A stretch of DNA of 64,000 bases from an uncultured Anaerococcus sp. (lineage in GTDB: Bacteria > Bacillota > Clostridia > Tissierellales > Peptoniphilaceae): the NCBI GenBank assembly GCA_900551095.1, contig URUJ01000001.1:1-64000 (forward strand), in the 5' to 3' direction. A model generated the notes under the pieces. That model was not told the DNA's origin. It searched no databases and saw only the letters and a list, made by a program, of their open reading frames with translations. This document shows, in pieces, positions 1 through 9,036 of this stretch. The translations under genes and the position numbers were made by a program. Within the stretch, counting starts at the first letter, position 1. Each line of letters opens with the position of its first letter.

Positions 1-59
1 TGCATGTGTTATGCACGCCGCCAGCGTTAATCCTGAGCCAGGATCAAACTCTCATTAAA
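1..59 (-). rRNA. rrs: 16S ribosomal RNA, 5' end only
   Basis: The reverse complement of 33-52 is the universal bacterial 16S sequence near the 5' end (AGAGTTTGATCCTGGCTCAG, E. coli positions 8-27), followed by the conserved ACGCTGGCGGCGTGC stretch. The 5' end of the mature RNA is therefore placed near base 59, and the rest of the rRNA operon lies to the left of the window. The leader just upstream can form a small stem (AGCCA/TGGCT, about 71-89) of the kind seen near rRNA processing sites. The gene is truncated only because the window ends. Confidence 0.97.
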
Positions 60-302
60 AATTTGTATGAGAGCCATTTTGTTCTGGCTTTTCATTTACA
101 TCTGACTTTTTGCCAAATGCGTGATTTATATTCTTTTTCAAGAATCATTTTAGTAAAGAAATTAACTAGGTTATAGTTGTTTTTCTTTTACTGATTTTTT
201 TTGATCTAGTTTAGATCATCAAAAATCATTGATATTTATTTGTATGAAATGTTTTAACATTTCTGGTTCAGTGTCTAGCATCTTTCGTGTGCTGACTCTA
301 AT

Positions 303-331
303 ATAATACCACACGTTTTTTATCTTGTCAA
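303..331 (-). promoter_or_regulatory. rRNA promoter, proximal (P2)
   Basis: On the minus strand TTGACA (326-331) is followed after exactly 17 bp by TATTAT (303-308). This is a near-consensus sigma-A promoter reading into the 16S gene about 240 bases downstream. It is the inner of two tandem promoters. Confidence 0.85.
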
Positions 332-398
332 GGATTTTTATCATTTTTTTATGATTTTCTTTGTCTCTGACTTGATATCTCTCTTGCCGACATTTAAT

Positions 399-427
399 AC
401 TATAACATCTCATTTTGGCTTTGTCAA
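399..427 (-). promoter_or_regulatory. rRNA promoter, distal (P1)
   Basis: On the minus strand TTGACA (422-427), 17 bp, TATAGT (399-404). The DNA just upstream of the -35 box is an uninterrupted A/T tract that could act as an UP element. Tandem promoters about 95 bp apart are usual for rRNA operons. The 60-472 interval holds nothing else but leader sequence and the neighbouring terminator. Confidence 0.8.
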
Positions 428-448
428 ATTATTTTTTTAAAAATTTTA

Positions 449-472
449 AAAAAGCCCTCAAAGGGGCTTTTT
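449..472 (-). terminator. Rho-independent terminator of the TPR gene/operon end
   Basis: The inverted repeat aaaaagccc/gggcttttt has a six-base loop and begins directly at the stop codon of the minus-strand TPR gene, with a T-rich tail on that strand. It closes the long argS-mutS2-pheT direction operon. Confidence 0.85.
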
Positions 473-1573
473 CTAAATATTATAGTGATTTTTTATTATT
501 TTTAGGTTTTCTTTTATCTCTTCTGTTAAATCGTCGTAGGTTAATAGTTCTTCTATATCATCTTTGGCTTTTTCTATATTTCCTAGCACTAAGTTTATTT
601 GTATCTTATTATAAGTCATTCTTGGATCTTGAGGATATTTTTTTAGTCCCTCATTTATTATCGTTATAGCCTTTATTTCTTCTTTATTTAAATACAAACT
701 TATTGCGTAGTCATTATATAATTCTCTAAAGTCTGTGTTTAGTTCTAATGAATTTCGAAAAGCCATTATTGAATTTTCGTATTGTCCAAGATTTTGGTAG
801 GCTACTCCTAGATAATAGTAGGCGTCTGCTCTTTTTGTTTTTGATAAGAGTTTTGTTAGTGTTCTTATTGCTTCGCTATAGTTACTTTTCCCTATATAGT
901 ATAAGGATTGTTCTATCTCAGCATTGTCATCTATCGTGATTAGTTTGTTTCTTATATCATTTTTTGCCATATCATCTTCAGTTAGCCTTAATGCGTTATT
1001 ATAGTATGACCTTGCTTTTATATACTCTCCAAGATTTGCATAGATATTTCCTAGCTCATAATAAGATAGTTTAAATCTATCATCTTCATGCAGTATCTCT
1101 TGAAGAATTATAAGAGATTCTTTGACGAAGGAATTCTTATATTCTTCTTCATCCTTGTAGGCTAACGGCCAAAGGAGTCTTGCATACAGATATGAATTGT
1201 ATTTGTTTTTTGTATCTAATATATATCCTGCTCTTGATATTAGTAGTGCCTTGGTTTTGTCGGTTTCTTCGTATTTTATTGATTTACTTGCTGTATAATC
1301 ACCTATATTTTTAATATACTTTTTTAAGATTTTCTCATATGATTTTCTATATATGAAATCAGGATCTATGGCTATGTTTAATAGCATTGCTTCTAAGATT
1401 ATTTCTAGATTTATCTCGCTTGCAAATTCTCCTGTTTCTATACCTTCTTTCATATCTTCCATGTAGATTGGAAGTGATATATCTTTTAAATCTTTGTTAG
1501 TACTTCCTTCTTTTAGTTCTATATAGGCTAGTCTATCTGTATATTTTATGAAGTAGTCAGCTAATATATCCAT
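473..1573 (-). CDS. TPR-repeat protein, unknown function
   Basis: A cytoplasmic protein of 366 residues with no signal peptide. The middle and C-terminal parts contain tetratricopeptide repeats, for example the helices around YELGNIYANLGEYIKARSYY (near 170-190) and YYLGVAYQNLGQYENSIMAF (near 250-270), with a further pair to about 330. Such repeats bind partner proteins. The N-terminal 120 residues have no feature I recognise. I place the start at the ATG at 1573, which overlaps the stop of the upstream gene as TAATG and has GGGGTGG 7 bases before it; a GTG nine bases further upstream is less likely. It is the last gene of the argS operon and probably works with the membrane protein encoded just before it. 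Specific function unknown. Confidence 0.85.
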   Translation of the reverse strand: MDILADYFIKYTDRLAYIELKEGSTNKDLKDISLPIYMEDMKEGIETGEFASEINLEIILEAMLLNIAIDPDFIYRKSYEKILKKYIKNIGDYTASKSIKYEETDKTKALLISRAGYILDTKNKYNSYLYARLLWPLAYKDEEEYKNSFVKESLIILQEILHEDDRFKLSYYELGNIYANLGEYIKARSYYNNALRLTEDDMAKNDIRNKLITIDDNAEIEQSLYYIGKSNYSEAIRTLTKLLSKTKRADAYYYLGVAYQNLGQYENSIMAFRNSLELNTDFRELYNDYAISLYLNKEEIKAITIINEGLKKYPQDPRMTYNKIQINLVLGNIEKAKDDIEELLTYDDLTEEIKENLKIIKNHYNI

Positions 1574-2274
1574 TAGCACCACCCCATGAATTTTCTTTGT
1601 CTGTAGGAGTGTTCATTTAAATGTTTAAATAAAATCCCTCTAAAGAGCATAAATCCTGTGTGTATAAGTGCTATTATCAGACAAGCTAGTATTTTTCCTG
1701 ATCCCATTGGTTGGCCAATTGCATATCTTACGCTAATATAAAATTCTACTCCAACAAATATTAAGCTATATAAACCATAGTGAAGAGGGTTGTTTTTTAC
1801 AAAGTTTACTGATTCTACTATTGCATTCACTCCACTTCTACCATTTAAATAAATTTGCTCATAGATTGATGATAGGAGTATTTTAATTGCTATTGCTATA
1901 AATATTTTTGCCTGGTATGGGAAATTGACCATTAGTAGGCTTGAGAACATCTCTAATAGGTAAACCCAAAACATGGTCTCTATTAATGGTGCAAAAAAGT
2001 TTCCTACTGAGTTTTCAAGAGAATTTTTTCCTGTATTGCCATACTTTACTACAGATGATAAACTTTGTATCACAAAGCAAGAGATTATCACTCCTATAAA
2101 GTAATTTACAATTCCCCCTATTGTTCCACCTACTACTCCAAAGCTAAATTCATTGTTTTCAAAGATTGTATTTATTAAGATAAAGATAAAGACCATGTAG
2201 GATTTGTTTAGCTTTTTTATCGTTTCTCCAAAAGCTATTTTAGATACAACTATAAAGTCTTTAAATTTGCTCAT
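1573..2274 (-). CDS. Integral membrane protein, unknown
   Basis: A 233-residue hydrophobic protein with about five or six predicted membrane segments (for instance around residues 25-38, 45-75, 95-135, 165-185 and 193-212) and a basic C-terminus. I do not recognise a named family. The start codon follows the argS stop directly (TAAATG), so the two genes are translationally linked. The downstream TPR gene overlaps its stop by one base, which suggests that the membrane protein and the TPR protein form a pair, perhaps in envelope assembly. That role is inference from position only. Confidence 0.8.
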   Translation of the reverse strand: MSKFKDFIVVSKIAFGETIKKLNKSYMVFIFILINTIFENNEFSFGVVGGTIGGIVNYFIGVIISCFVIQSLSSVVKYGNTGKNSLENSVGNFFAPLIETMFWVYLLEMFSSLLMVNFPYQAKIFIAIAIKILLSSIYEQIYLNGRSGVNAIVESVNFVKNNPLHYGLYSLIFVGVEFYISVRYAIGQPMGSGKILACLIIALIHTGFMLFRGILFKHLNEHSYRQRKFMGWC

Positions 2275-3972
2275 TTACATCTTCTCCACAGTTTTTATTC
2301 CAAGTAGTCCTAGGGCTGTTTTTATTACTACTGCTGTAGCATAAGCTAGGGCTAGTCTTTCTTCTTTTAGTTTTTTATCTTCTACCATGATTTTTGCAGA
2401 ATTATAGAATTTGTTGAAGCTTTTTGCTATATCTGTTAAATGTCTAGTTACTAGAGATGGTTCGTATTTTTCTTTTGCTTTTATTACTATATCTTCAAAA
2501 CCAGCTAGTTTTTTAACTAGATAAAATTCTTCATCATTTGTGATTTTTTCTATTTCTATTGGTTTGATTTCTCCTACCCCTGCTTTTCTTAGGACTGATT
2601 TTGCCCTAGCATAGGTGTATTGAACGTATGGTCCAGATTCGCCTTCGAAGTTTAATACTTCATTCCAATCAAATACGTAGTCTTTGATTCTGTTGTTGTA
2701 TAGCTCTTGGAATTTTACCGCTCCGATTCCAACAATTCTTGATACTTCATCAATATCTTCAACTGTGTCTTCACGATTTTCCATAATTTCACGAGTTTTT
2801 TCTATAGCTTTATTTAAAACATCCTCTAGGAATACAACTTGTCCCTTTCTTGTTGATAGTGTTTGATCTTTTAGACTTACCATGCCAAAGGATATGTGCT
2901 TACATCCCTTGTATAAGTCATAGCCCATTAGTTCTAGGATTTTCCATAGTTGCTCAAAGTGGAGATTTTGCTGGGTGGCTACTACATAAAGATTTTCGTC
3001 AAAATTATATTCTTTCTTCCTATTTATAGCTGTCGCTATATCACGAGTGATATAGGCAGATGAACCATTTGATTTGATTATAATTGATGGTGGTAGGTCA
3101 AAGTCAGAAAGGTCTATAATTTGTGCCCCATCAGATTCTACTAAGAGGTTCTTTTCCTTTAATTCTTCTAGAATTTCTGGCATATATTTTGAATAATAAG
3201 CCTCTCCCTTGTAGTTATCAAAATCTATATCTAGCAAGTTGTAAACTCTATCAAATTCATTGAAAGATATTTCCTTAAACCAAGACCATAATCTGGTTGC
3301 TTCTTCTTCGCCTTCTTCAAGGTTCTTGAATTCTTCTCTAGCAGCATCCATCATTTCTTCATTTTCGCTAGCTTCTGTATTATATCTAACGTAAAGATCT
3401 AGTAGCTCTTGGATAGGATTTGCCTTTAACTTATCATCATCCCCCCAAAGTTTATAAGCTGCAATCATTGTTCCAAACTGAGTACCATAGTCACCAATAT
3501 AGTTTGTTGCTATAGTATTGTAGCCTAAAAATTCATGGATATTTCTAAGAGCATCGCCTATTACAGTGGACCTTATGTGACCGATATGAAATGGCTTTGC
3601 AATATTTACAGAAGAAAATTCTACAATTGCAGTTTTCCCTTTGCCAATGTCGGATTTGCCGAAGTTTTCTTTTTTTTCTATGATTGTATTTATTACTTCA
3701 TTTTCAAATTTTTTTCTATCTAAGAAAAAGTTTATATAAGGTCCTACGTTCTTGATTTCAGTAAAATCTTCAAGGGCTAAAGTTTTAGCCATTTCTGTTG
3801 CTATTAACGCAGGATTTTTTCTTAGAGTTTTTGCAAGTTGAAAACATGGAAAAGAATAATCTCCCATTTTCTCTTGAGGTGGATTTTCTATAAGCTTGTA
3901 AATCTCTTCAGAAGATAGGCCTATATCTTTCTCTTCTAATTTCTTTGAAATAATTTCTTTATAATCTTTCAT
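2275..3972 (-). CDS. argS: Arginyl-tRNA synthetase
   Basis: A class I aminoacyl-tRNA synthetase that charges tRNA-Arg in the cytoplasm. The length, 565 residues, is normal for the family. The N-terminal Arg-tRNA-synthetase additional domain (about 1-85) is followed by the catalytic Rossmann fold with the HIGH signature at residues 129-132 (in AKPFHIGHIRST). The KMSKS-equivalent loop is STRKGQ near 368-373. The C-terminal DALR anticodon-binding domain includes the YVQYTYARAKSVLRKAG region. It sits 10 bases after mutS2 in a minus-strand run, with the RBS AGGAGG-like GGAGGAAAA before its ATG. No T-box or other dedicated leader is visible. Confidence 0.97.
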   Translation of the reverse strand: MKDYKEIISKKLEEKDIGLSSEEIYKLIENPPQEKMGDYSFPCFQLAKTLRKNPALIATEMAKTLALEDFTEIKNVGPYINFFLDRKKFENEVINTIIEKKENFGKSDIGKGKTAIVEFSSVNIAKPFHIGHIRSTVIGDALRNIHEFLGYNTIATNYIGDYGTQFGTMIAAYKLWGDDDKLKANPIQELLDLYVRYNTEASENEEMMDAAREEFKNLEEGEEEATRLWSWFKEISFNEFDRVYNLLDIDFDNYKGEAYYSKYMPEILEELKEKNLLVESDGAQIIDLSDFDLPPSIIIKSNGSSAYITRDIATAINRKKEYNFDENLYVVATQQNLHFEQLWKILELMGYDLYKGCKHISFGMVSLKDQTLSTRKGQVVFLEDVLNKAIEKTREIMENREDTVEDIDEVSRIVGIGAVKFQELYNNRIKDYVFDWNEVLNFEGESGPYVQYTYARAKSVLRKAGVGEIKPIEIEKITNDEEFYLVKKLAGFEDIVIKAKEKYEPSLVTRHLTDIAKSFNKFYNSAKIMVEDKKLKEERLALAYATAVVIKTALGLLGIKTVEKM

Positions 3973-3981
3973 TTTTCCTCC

Positions 3982-6327
3982 TTAGGCAAATTTGACTATA
4001 GTAACGCCATAACCGCCTTCTTTATCATCACCAAACCTATAAGATTCAATTCTCTTATCAGTTTTCAGATTTTCGCTTACACCTTTGATTAGGGCTCCTG
4101 TGCCCTTGCCGTGGATTATTTTCGCCTGATCAAGTCCTGCAAGCATGGCATCATCAAGGTATTTATCTAGGTTTCTCATAGCTTCATCATATCTTTGCCC
4201 TCTTAAATCTAAGCTTGCAGAAATATTCATAGCCTTTTTAACACTATACACCTTCTTAATGTTTTTCTCAGTTTGATTTTCTCCCTCAACCTTCTTTACA
4301 TTCTTGATATTGGAGTCCATCTTTAGAATACCCATTTGAAGTTTTATATTTCCCTTACTATCCGGCTCTTCAATAACTTCTGCTTTTTCATTAAGTCCTG
4401 CCACAATTACAATATCACCAATATTTAGCTCATCAGGAATATCCTTTGACCTTTTTTGCCCAAATCTATCCTCTTCTCTTTCGATATAGGAATCTTTGTA
4501 CTTATTTCTAATTTTATTTAATGACCTATCTATATCCCTGGTATTAGCATTTTTAGATTTTTTTGCTTCCTTGAGCATTTCTTGGCTTTCTTTGTTGGCC
4601 TTATCTAGAATTTCATTAGCTTTTTCTTCTGCTTTTTTTATAATCTCTTCTTTAGCTTCGTCTATTTCCTTGGATTTGTTTCTAAGTTTATCCTTAATTG
4701 ACTGGATTTCTCGCCTATAAGATTCAATCTGTTTATTTTTCGCTTCCATCTCGGACTTATCGTCTTCGATTTGATCTAGAATCTTGTTGATGTTTTTAGT
4801 ATCTTCACCTATTAGTTCCCTAGCTTTAGCCAAAATATCATCTGAAAGTCCTAGTCTTTTTGAAATCTCAAAGGCATTAGATTTACCAGGTGTTCCGATT
4901 TCTAGCTTATAGGTAGGGGATAAAGTATTTACGTCAAACTCAACTGAGGCATTCATCACCTTATCATTTTCCATAGCATAATATTTTAATTCGCTATAGT
5001 GAGTTGTAGCGAAGGTCATCACATCATTTTCTGTCAAATGTGAAAGAATTGAAATCGCAAGAGCTGCTCCTTCTATTGGATCAGTTCCCGAACCAATTTC
5101 ATCGAGAAGGACCAGAGAATTTTCTGTAACCTTATTTAATATATCTACAATATTTGTAAGAGATGCAGAAAATGTTGAAAGACTCATCTCTATTGACTGT
5201 TTATCACCAATATCCAAAAATACATCATCAAAAACATTTACTGTTGATCCTTCTTCAGCAGGTATAAACATAGCTGTCTGAGCCATTAGAATAATAAGAC
5301 CCACAGTTTTAAGAGAAACAGTCTTGCCTCCTGTATTTGGTCCTGTTATTATTAGGGTTGTATAGTCTCCACCTATAGCCACATCTATTGGCACAACTTT
5401 GCCGGGCAAAAGCGGATGAACAGCCCCCTTTATATTTATAATCTTTTCCTTGTTTAGTATTGGAAGTGAATATTCATTTTCCAGACCAAATTTTGCTTTA
5501 GCTTGAAGAAAATCTATCCTTGAAATTAATTTTTGATTTTCTAAAATTTCTACATCAAATTTTTCAGCAAACCTTGACAATCTATCAAGTATCCTTCTGA
5601 TTTCTGCTTCTTCCTTAAGTTCTAGGTCTTTATATTGATTATTTAGCTCAACAATAGCTGACGGTTCAATAAAAAGTGTATTACCAGAAGCTGACTTATC
5701 ATGGACAATTCCATTAATTACTGAACGTTTGTTGGTCTTAATAGGTACAACATACCTGCCATCCCTTACAGAAACCACCTTGTCTTGGAGTGCGCTCTCG
5801 TATTTTGGACTAGTCACATATGAATTGAGTTTGTTTTTAATCTCCTCTTCCTTACGCCTTAAACTCCTTCTAATTGACAAAAGTTCTCTTGACGCACTGT
5901 CAGCAATTTCTTCCTCGTTTAAAATTGACCTATCTATTTCTTCTTTAAGAAATTCATTGGTTGAAATTCTATCAAATAAATCTAGAATATAGGGATCATC
6001 AATATTACGGCTATACTCTTTTAGATATTCTGAGACTCTTAAAAAGCTTAAAATCTTTAAAAGATCAACAGGATCAAGGATTCCATTTCTCCTAATGTAT
6101 CCAACAATATTTGTGAAATCATAGAGCCCAAAGATATCAATATTACCATTTCTAGCAATTACCTTTGCCATAGCTCCAGTTTTCTCTAGCTCATCTTCCA
6201 AATATTCCACATCTGTCGAGGGCCTTAGTTCCAAGATTTGTTTTTTGACCAGGCCTGAACGTGCCATTTTTGAAAGCTTTTCCAAAATTTTGTTATATTC
6301 TAAAACATCTAAGCTTTTCGCCTGCAT
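3982..6327 (-). CDS. mutS2: MutS2-family ATPase/endonuclease
   Basis: A 781-residue MutS2 protein. In Firmicutes this family acts on branched DNA and suppresses recombination, and it is also reported to rescue collided ribosomes. Visible parts are the MutS core domain, the Walker A motif GPNTGGKT near residue 329, the Walker B/signature region LVLLDEIGSGTDPIEGAALA near 405-425, a long charged coiled coil (about 505-625) and a C-terminal Smr nuclease domain (about 708-781) with LDLRGQRYDEA and the HGKGTG motif. The ATG overlaps the U32 gene stop as TAATG-type coupling, and argS follows. It lacks the N-terminal mismatch-recognition domain of MutS, as expected. Confidence 0.96.
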   Translation of the reverse strand: MQAKSLDVLEYNKILEKLSKMARSGLVKKQILELRPSTDVEYLEDELEKTGAMAKVIARNGNIDIFGLYDFTNIVGYIRRNGILDPVDLLKILSFLRVSEYLKEYSRNIDDPYILDLFDRISTNEFLKEEIDRSILNEEEIADSASRELLSIRRSLRRKEEEIKNKLNSYVTSPKYESALQDKVVSVRDGRYVVPIKTNKRSVINGIVHDKSASGNTLFIEPSAIVELNNQYKDLELKEEAEIRRILDRLSRFAEKFDVEILENQKLISRIDFLQAKAKFGLENEYSLPILNKEKIINIKGAVHPLLPGKVVPIDVAIGGDYTTLIITGPNTGGKTVSLKTVGLIILMAQTAMFIPAEEGSTVNVFDDVFLDIGDKQSIEMSLSTFSASLTNIVDILNKVTENSLVLLDEIGSGTDPIEGAALAISILSHLTENDVMTFATTHYSELKYYAMENDKVMNASVEFDVNTLSPTYKLEIGTPGKSNAFEISKRLGLSDDILAKARELIGEDTKNINKILDQIEDDKSEMEAKNKQIESYRREIQSIKDKLRNKSKEIDEAKEEIIKKAEEKANEILDKANKESQEMLKEAKKSKNANTRDIDRSLNKIRNKYKDSYIEREEDRFGQKRSKDIPDELNIGDIVIVAGLNEKAEVIEEPDSKGNIKLQMGILKMDSNIKNVKKVEGENQTEKNIKKVYSVKKAMNISASLDLRGQRYDEAMRNLDKYLDDAMLAGLDQAKIIHGKGTGALIKGVSENLKTDKRIESYRFGDDKEGGYGVTIVKFA

Positions 6328-8537
6328 TAAATAACTCCTCTTTCGTAATTTAACTTATCTTTATAACTTTTATTTTTATAGTTTCTTATGTCATCATCAG
6401 TAAATACTGAAATTAAAGTTGATACTTCATCACCAAAAAAACTTTCATCAAAACCTGCTGCCTTATAAGGATAAATCTTTGTCAGAGAATTTCTTCTTAC
6501 AAGTTTCATCCTATCGCCGTTTATATTAACAAGTTCACTTTCTTTAAATTTGCAAGTAGCACATCCCTTTAAATTGCAATTTTTTATAACGGAAAATGGG
6601 CAATGTTCCATGTTCATAAGCTCAATTCTACCAAAACTTAAAGCCTCGATATCATATCTTTTCGCATTATCATTTATATTTTCCAAAGTATTTTCAACTG
6701 AAGATTCGATTTTTTCTGCAAAAGTAGCATAAAAATTAAAACTATAGGAATTGATAACATTTAAATATCTACCAATTCTAATCTTTATATTATTTCTCTT
6801 AAAATCACTAATATAATCAAGGTCCCTATAATTGTTGAAAATCACACCCTTAATTGAATTTTCTTTTATATACGTCATCAAATCATCTATATTATAATCC
6901 ATATGACTATCTAAATTTAAATACAAATTTAGGCCTTTGTATTTAGGGTCGTATTCTTTTATATAAACCTTATCAAAATCGCCAAGAAGTTTTGGATCTA
7001 TATTATTTGTCATAAGTTCGATATTTTTTTCAATGTGTTTTGAAGTTTTTTCCATAAGTTTTGGCTTTGTGATTTTTACAGGTTTTCTTTTGTACTTTCC
7101 TGCTATCTCTTTTTTTAAAAGATTAATAGCATCGCGTCTTAGTTTATTTATAGTTTTTTTCCTTAAGAAAATTCCTTCGTCGATATCTATTTCAATATTA
7201 ATAGGCTTAAATATTTCATCTTTAAATCTGTCAAGGTTTTCTCTAATTCTTTTTTCGTCTAAGGATATATTTTTTGCTTCATCTACTATATCAGATCCTT
7301 TAACATCCACTTCTATATCTCTGTAGCCTATCTTGAGTCTAGGTTTTTGACCAAGCTTTCCTTCAAAATAGAGACTTACTGGTAAATTTCTGTATGTTTC
7401 TAGCCCATCTTCCAAGTCGTTTTTGATATTTTCAGCATTAAGCATAAGGATATTTGAACCTAACTTTGCATCCCTATACTTATCTAAAAATATAATTTGA
7501 CCTTTTTTGAAATCTTCTGTTAGAGTCAAGGGAAGTTTTTTATCCTTTTCTGTTGTGACTTCAAGATTATCTCCCTTGTGAAGGTCTGAATAAGTTTGGA
7601 AGGCTTTCTTCTTGTTATTTAACTCAACTTTTCCTACAACTCTATGCTTAATACCGCCTTCTTTCAGGATATAATCACGTCTTTGGTCAAAAATAAATCC
7701 TTCTGTATAGCCCCTATTTGAAATATCTCTAAGTTTTTTATCATCATAACTATTACCATTTAATTTTTTCTTGTAAGCGACTACACTATTATAAACATAT
7801 TCAGGAGATTTCATTCTTCCTTCGATTTTTAGACAATCTATTCCAAGTTCAGTCAAACTATCAAGCCTATCAATGACATTTAAATCCTTCATATTTAGAT
7901 AGAAATCTGTCCCATAGGTTCTTCCATTATTTATTAATTGGTATTTTTGCCTACATGGACCTGCACACCTACCCCTATTAGCAGACCTTTCTCCAAAATA
8001 TGAGCTCATCAAACATTCTCCAGAATATGAAACACAAAGTGACCCATGGACAAAAACTTCCTTTTCACAAGGAAGTTTTGCTATTTTTCTAATTTCTTCT
8101 ATTGGTGTTTCACGAGCTATAACAATTCTTTTAAAGCCTAAGTCCATCAGAGCCTTGGCTCCGTGATAGTCTCTAACAGCCATCTGAGTTGATGCGTGAA
8201 AATCGAGGCCAGGCATTTTATCTTTTATTATAGAATAAAAACCTATATCTTGAATCAAAATCCCGTCTACTCCAAACTCATAAAGTTTTTCTATATATGA
8301 TATAGCCTTGTCAATCTCAGAATCTTTTATAAGAATATTCATCGTTACAAAAACTTTTCTGTCAAAATAATGAGCGTAGTCTATAACTTGCTCAATATTT
8401 TCCAAGGTGAAATTTTCCGCATAGGCCCTAGCTCCAAAATCATCAAGGGCTAGATAAAAAGCATCTGCCCCTGCTGCTATCCCTGCGTATAGCATATCTA
8501 GATTTCCAACCGGTGCTAAGATCTCTGTCTTATTCAT
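6327..8537 (-). CDS. U32-family protein, RlhA-like (RNA hydroxylation) with DUF3656 region
   Basis: A 736-residue protein of the peptidase U32 family. The N-terminal barrel starts ILAPVGNLDMLYAGIAAGAD, and the family cysteine motif GRCAGPCRQKY lies near residue 190, downstream of HGSLCVSYSGECLMSSYFG. The long C-terminal half matches the layout of RlhA/YdcP-like members, which carry a DUF3656-type domain and hydroxylate a cytidine of 23S rRNA in E. coli; relatives TrhP hydroxylate tRNA uridine. A late cysteine cluster (HCPFSVIKNCNLKGCATCKF) could bind an iron-sulphur cluster with the earlier cysteines. I chose the ATG at 8537 over a TTG one codon upstream. It overlaps zapA by 8 bases. RNA hydroxylation is inferred from family; older annotation would call it collagenase-like protease. 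Confidence 0.88.
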   Translation of the reverse strand: MNKTEILAPVGNLDMLYAGIAAGADAFYLALDDFGARAYAENFTLENIEQVIDYAHYFDRKVFVTMNILIKDSEIDKAISYIEKLYEFGVDGILIQDIGFYSIIKDKMPGLDFHASTQMAVRDYHGAKALMDLGFKRIVIARETPIEEIRKIAKLPCEKEVFVHGSLCVSYSGECLMSSYFGERSANRGRCAGPCRQKYQLINNGRTYGTDFYLNMKDLNVIDRLDSLTELGIDCLKIEGRMKSPEYVYNSVVAYKKKLNGNSYDDKKLRDISNRGYTEGFIFDQRRDYILKEGGIKHRVVGKVELNNKKKAFQTYSDLHKGDNLEVTTEKDKKLPLTLTEDFKKGQIIFLDKYRDAKLGSNILMLNAENIKNDLEDGLETYRNLPVSLYFEGKLGQKPRLKIGYRDIEVDVKGSDIVDEAKNISLDEKRIRENLDRFKDEIFKPINIEIDIDEGIFLRKKTINKLRRDAINLLKKEIAGKYKRKPVKITKPKLMEKTSKHIEKNIELMTNNIDPKLLGDFDKVYIKEYDPKYKGLNLYLNLDSHMDYNIDDLMTYIKENSIKGVIFNNYRDLDYISDFKRNNIKIRIGRYLNVINSYSFNFYATFAEKIESSVENTLENINDNAKRYDIEALSFGRIELMNMEHCPFSVIKNCNLKGCATCKFKESELVNINGDRMKLVRRNSLTKIYPYKAAGFDESFFGDEVSTLISVFTDDDIRNYKNKSYKDKLNYERGVI

Positions 8538-9027
8538 CAATTTTTCCCTTCAATATCTCGTTTTCTTTAGTTAAATCCATGGCTTGTTTTTGTAGGTTTT
8601 TGATTTTTTCTCTTAATTTATTGGCGTCATTTTCAGCCTTTGTTAAATTTATTATCTCAGCATCTTTTTCTTGAAGTAATACTTTTAAATCCTTAACTTC
8701 TTCTTTTTTTTCTTCTAGTTCAATTTTATATGAACCATACTCATTTTTGAAAGTTTCAAGCTCTTCTTTGATTATAGGATAATTTTTTATAGCTTCTTTG
8801 TTTTCCTCATAATATTCTCTAAAAGATTCTTTATCCTTAAAATATTCATCTGCAATATTAAGGCTGGCCAAAATTAGCTGCCTATCAAAAGTGAGCTTAT
8901 CAGATTTTACATCTTTAATCTTGCCGTCAACATAAGCTGCTATTTTTTCTATACTCTCTTTTGATTCTTTGCTAACAAGAGGATATTTTACACCGTCAAT
9001 TTTAACTTCAAGTCTAATCTCGCTCAC
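8530..9027 (-). CDS. zapA: Cell division protein ZapA
   Basis: A 165-residue ZapA homologue. It binds FtsZ and bundles its filaments at the division ring. The N-terminal ZapA domain reads RLEVKIDGVKYPLVSKESKE, and the usual NIADEY helix (SLNIADEYFKDK) is near residue 60. The rest, about 80-160, is a lysine/glutamate-rich coiled coil, longer than in E. coli ZapA but usual in Firmicutes. Translation starts at GTG, preceded by AGGAG 7 bases upstream. In many Firmicutes zapA lies between pheT and the U32/mutS2 genes, and the order is the same here. Confidence 0.93.
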   Translation of the reverse strand: MSEIRLEVKIDGVKYPLVSKESKESIEKIAAYVDGKIKDVKSDKLTFDRQLILASLNIADEYFKDKESFREYYEENKEAIKNYPIIKEELETFKNEYGSYKIELEEKKEEVKDLKVLLQEKDAEIINLTKAENDANKLREKIKNLQKQAMDLTKENEILKGKIDE

Positions 9028-9036
9028 TTTTTTCTC

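Noticed and set aside
219..413. A 64-codon open frame on the minus strand between the rRNA promoters
   Set aside because: It lies across both promoters in the rRNA leader, has no RBS and no recognisable product.
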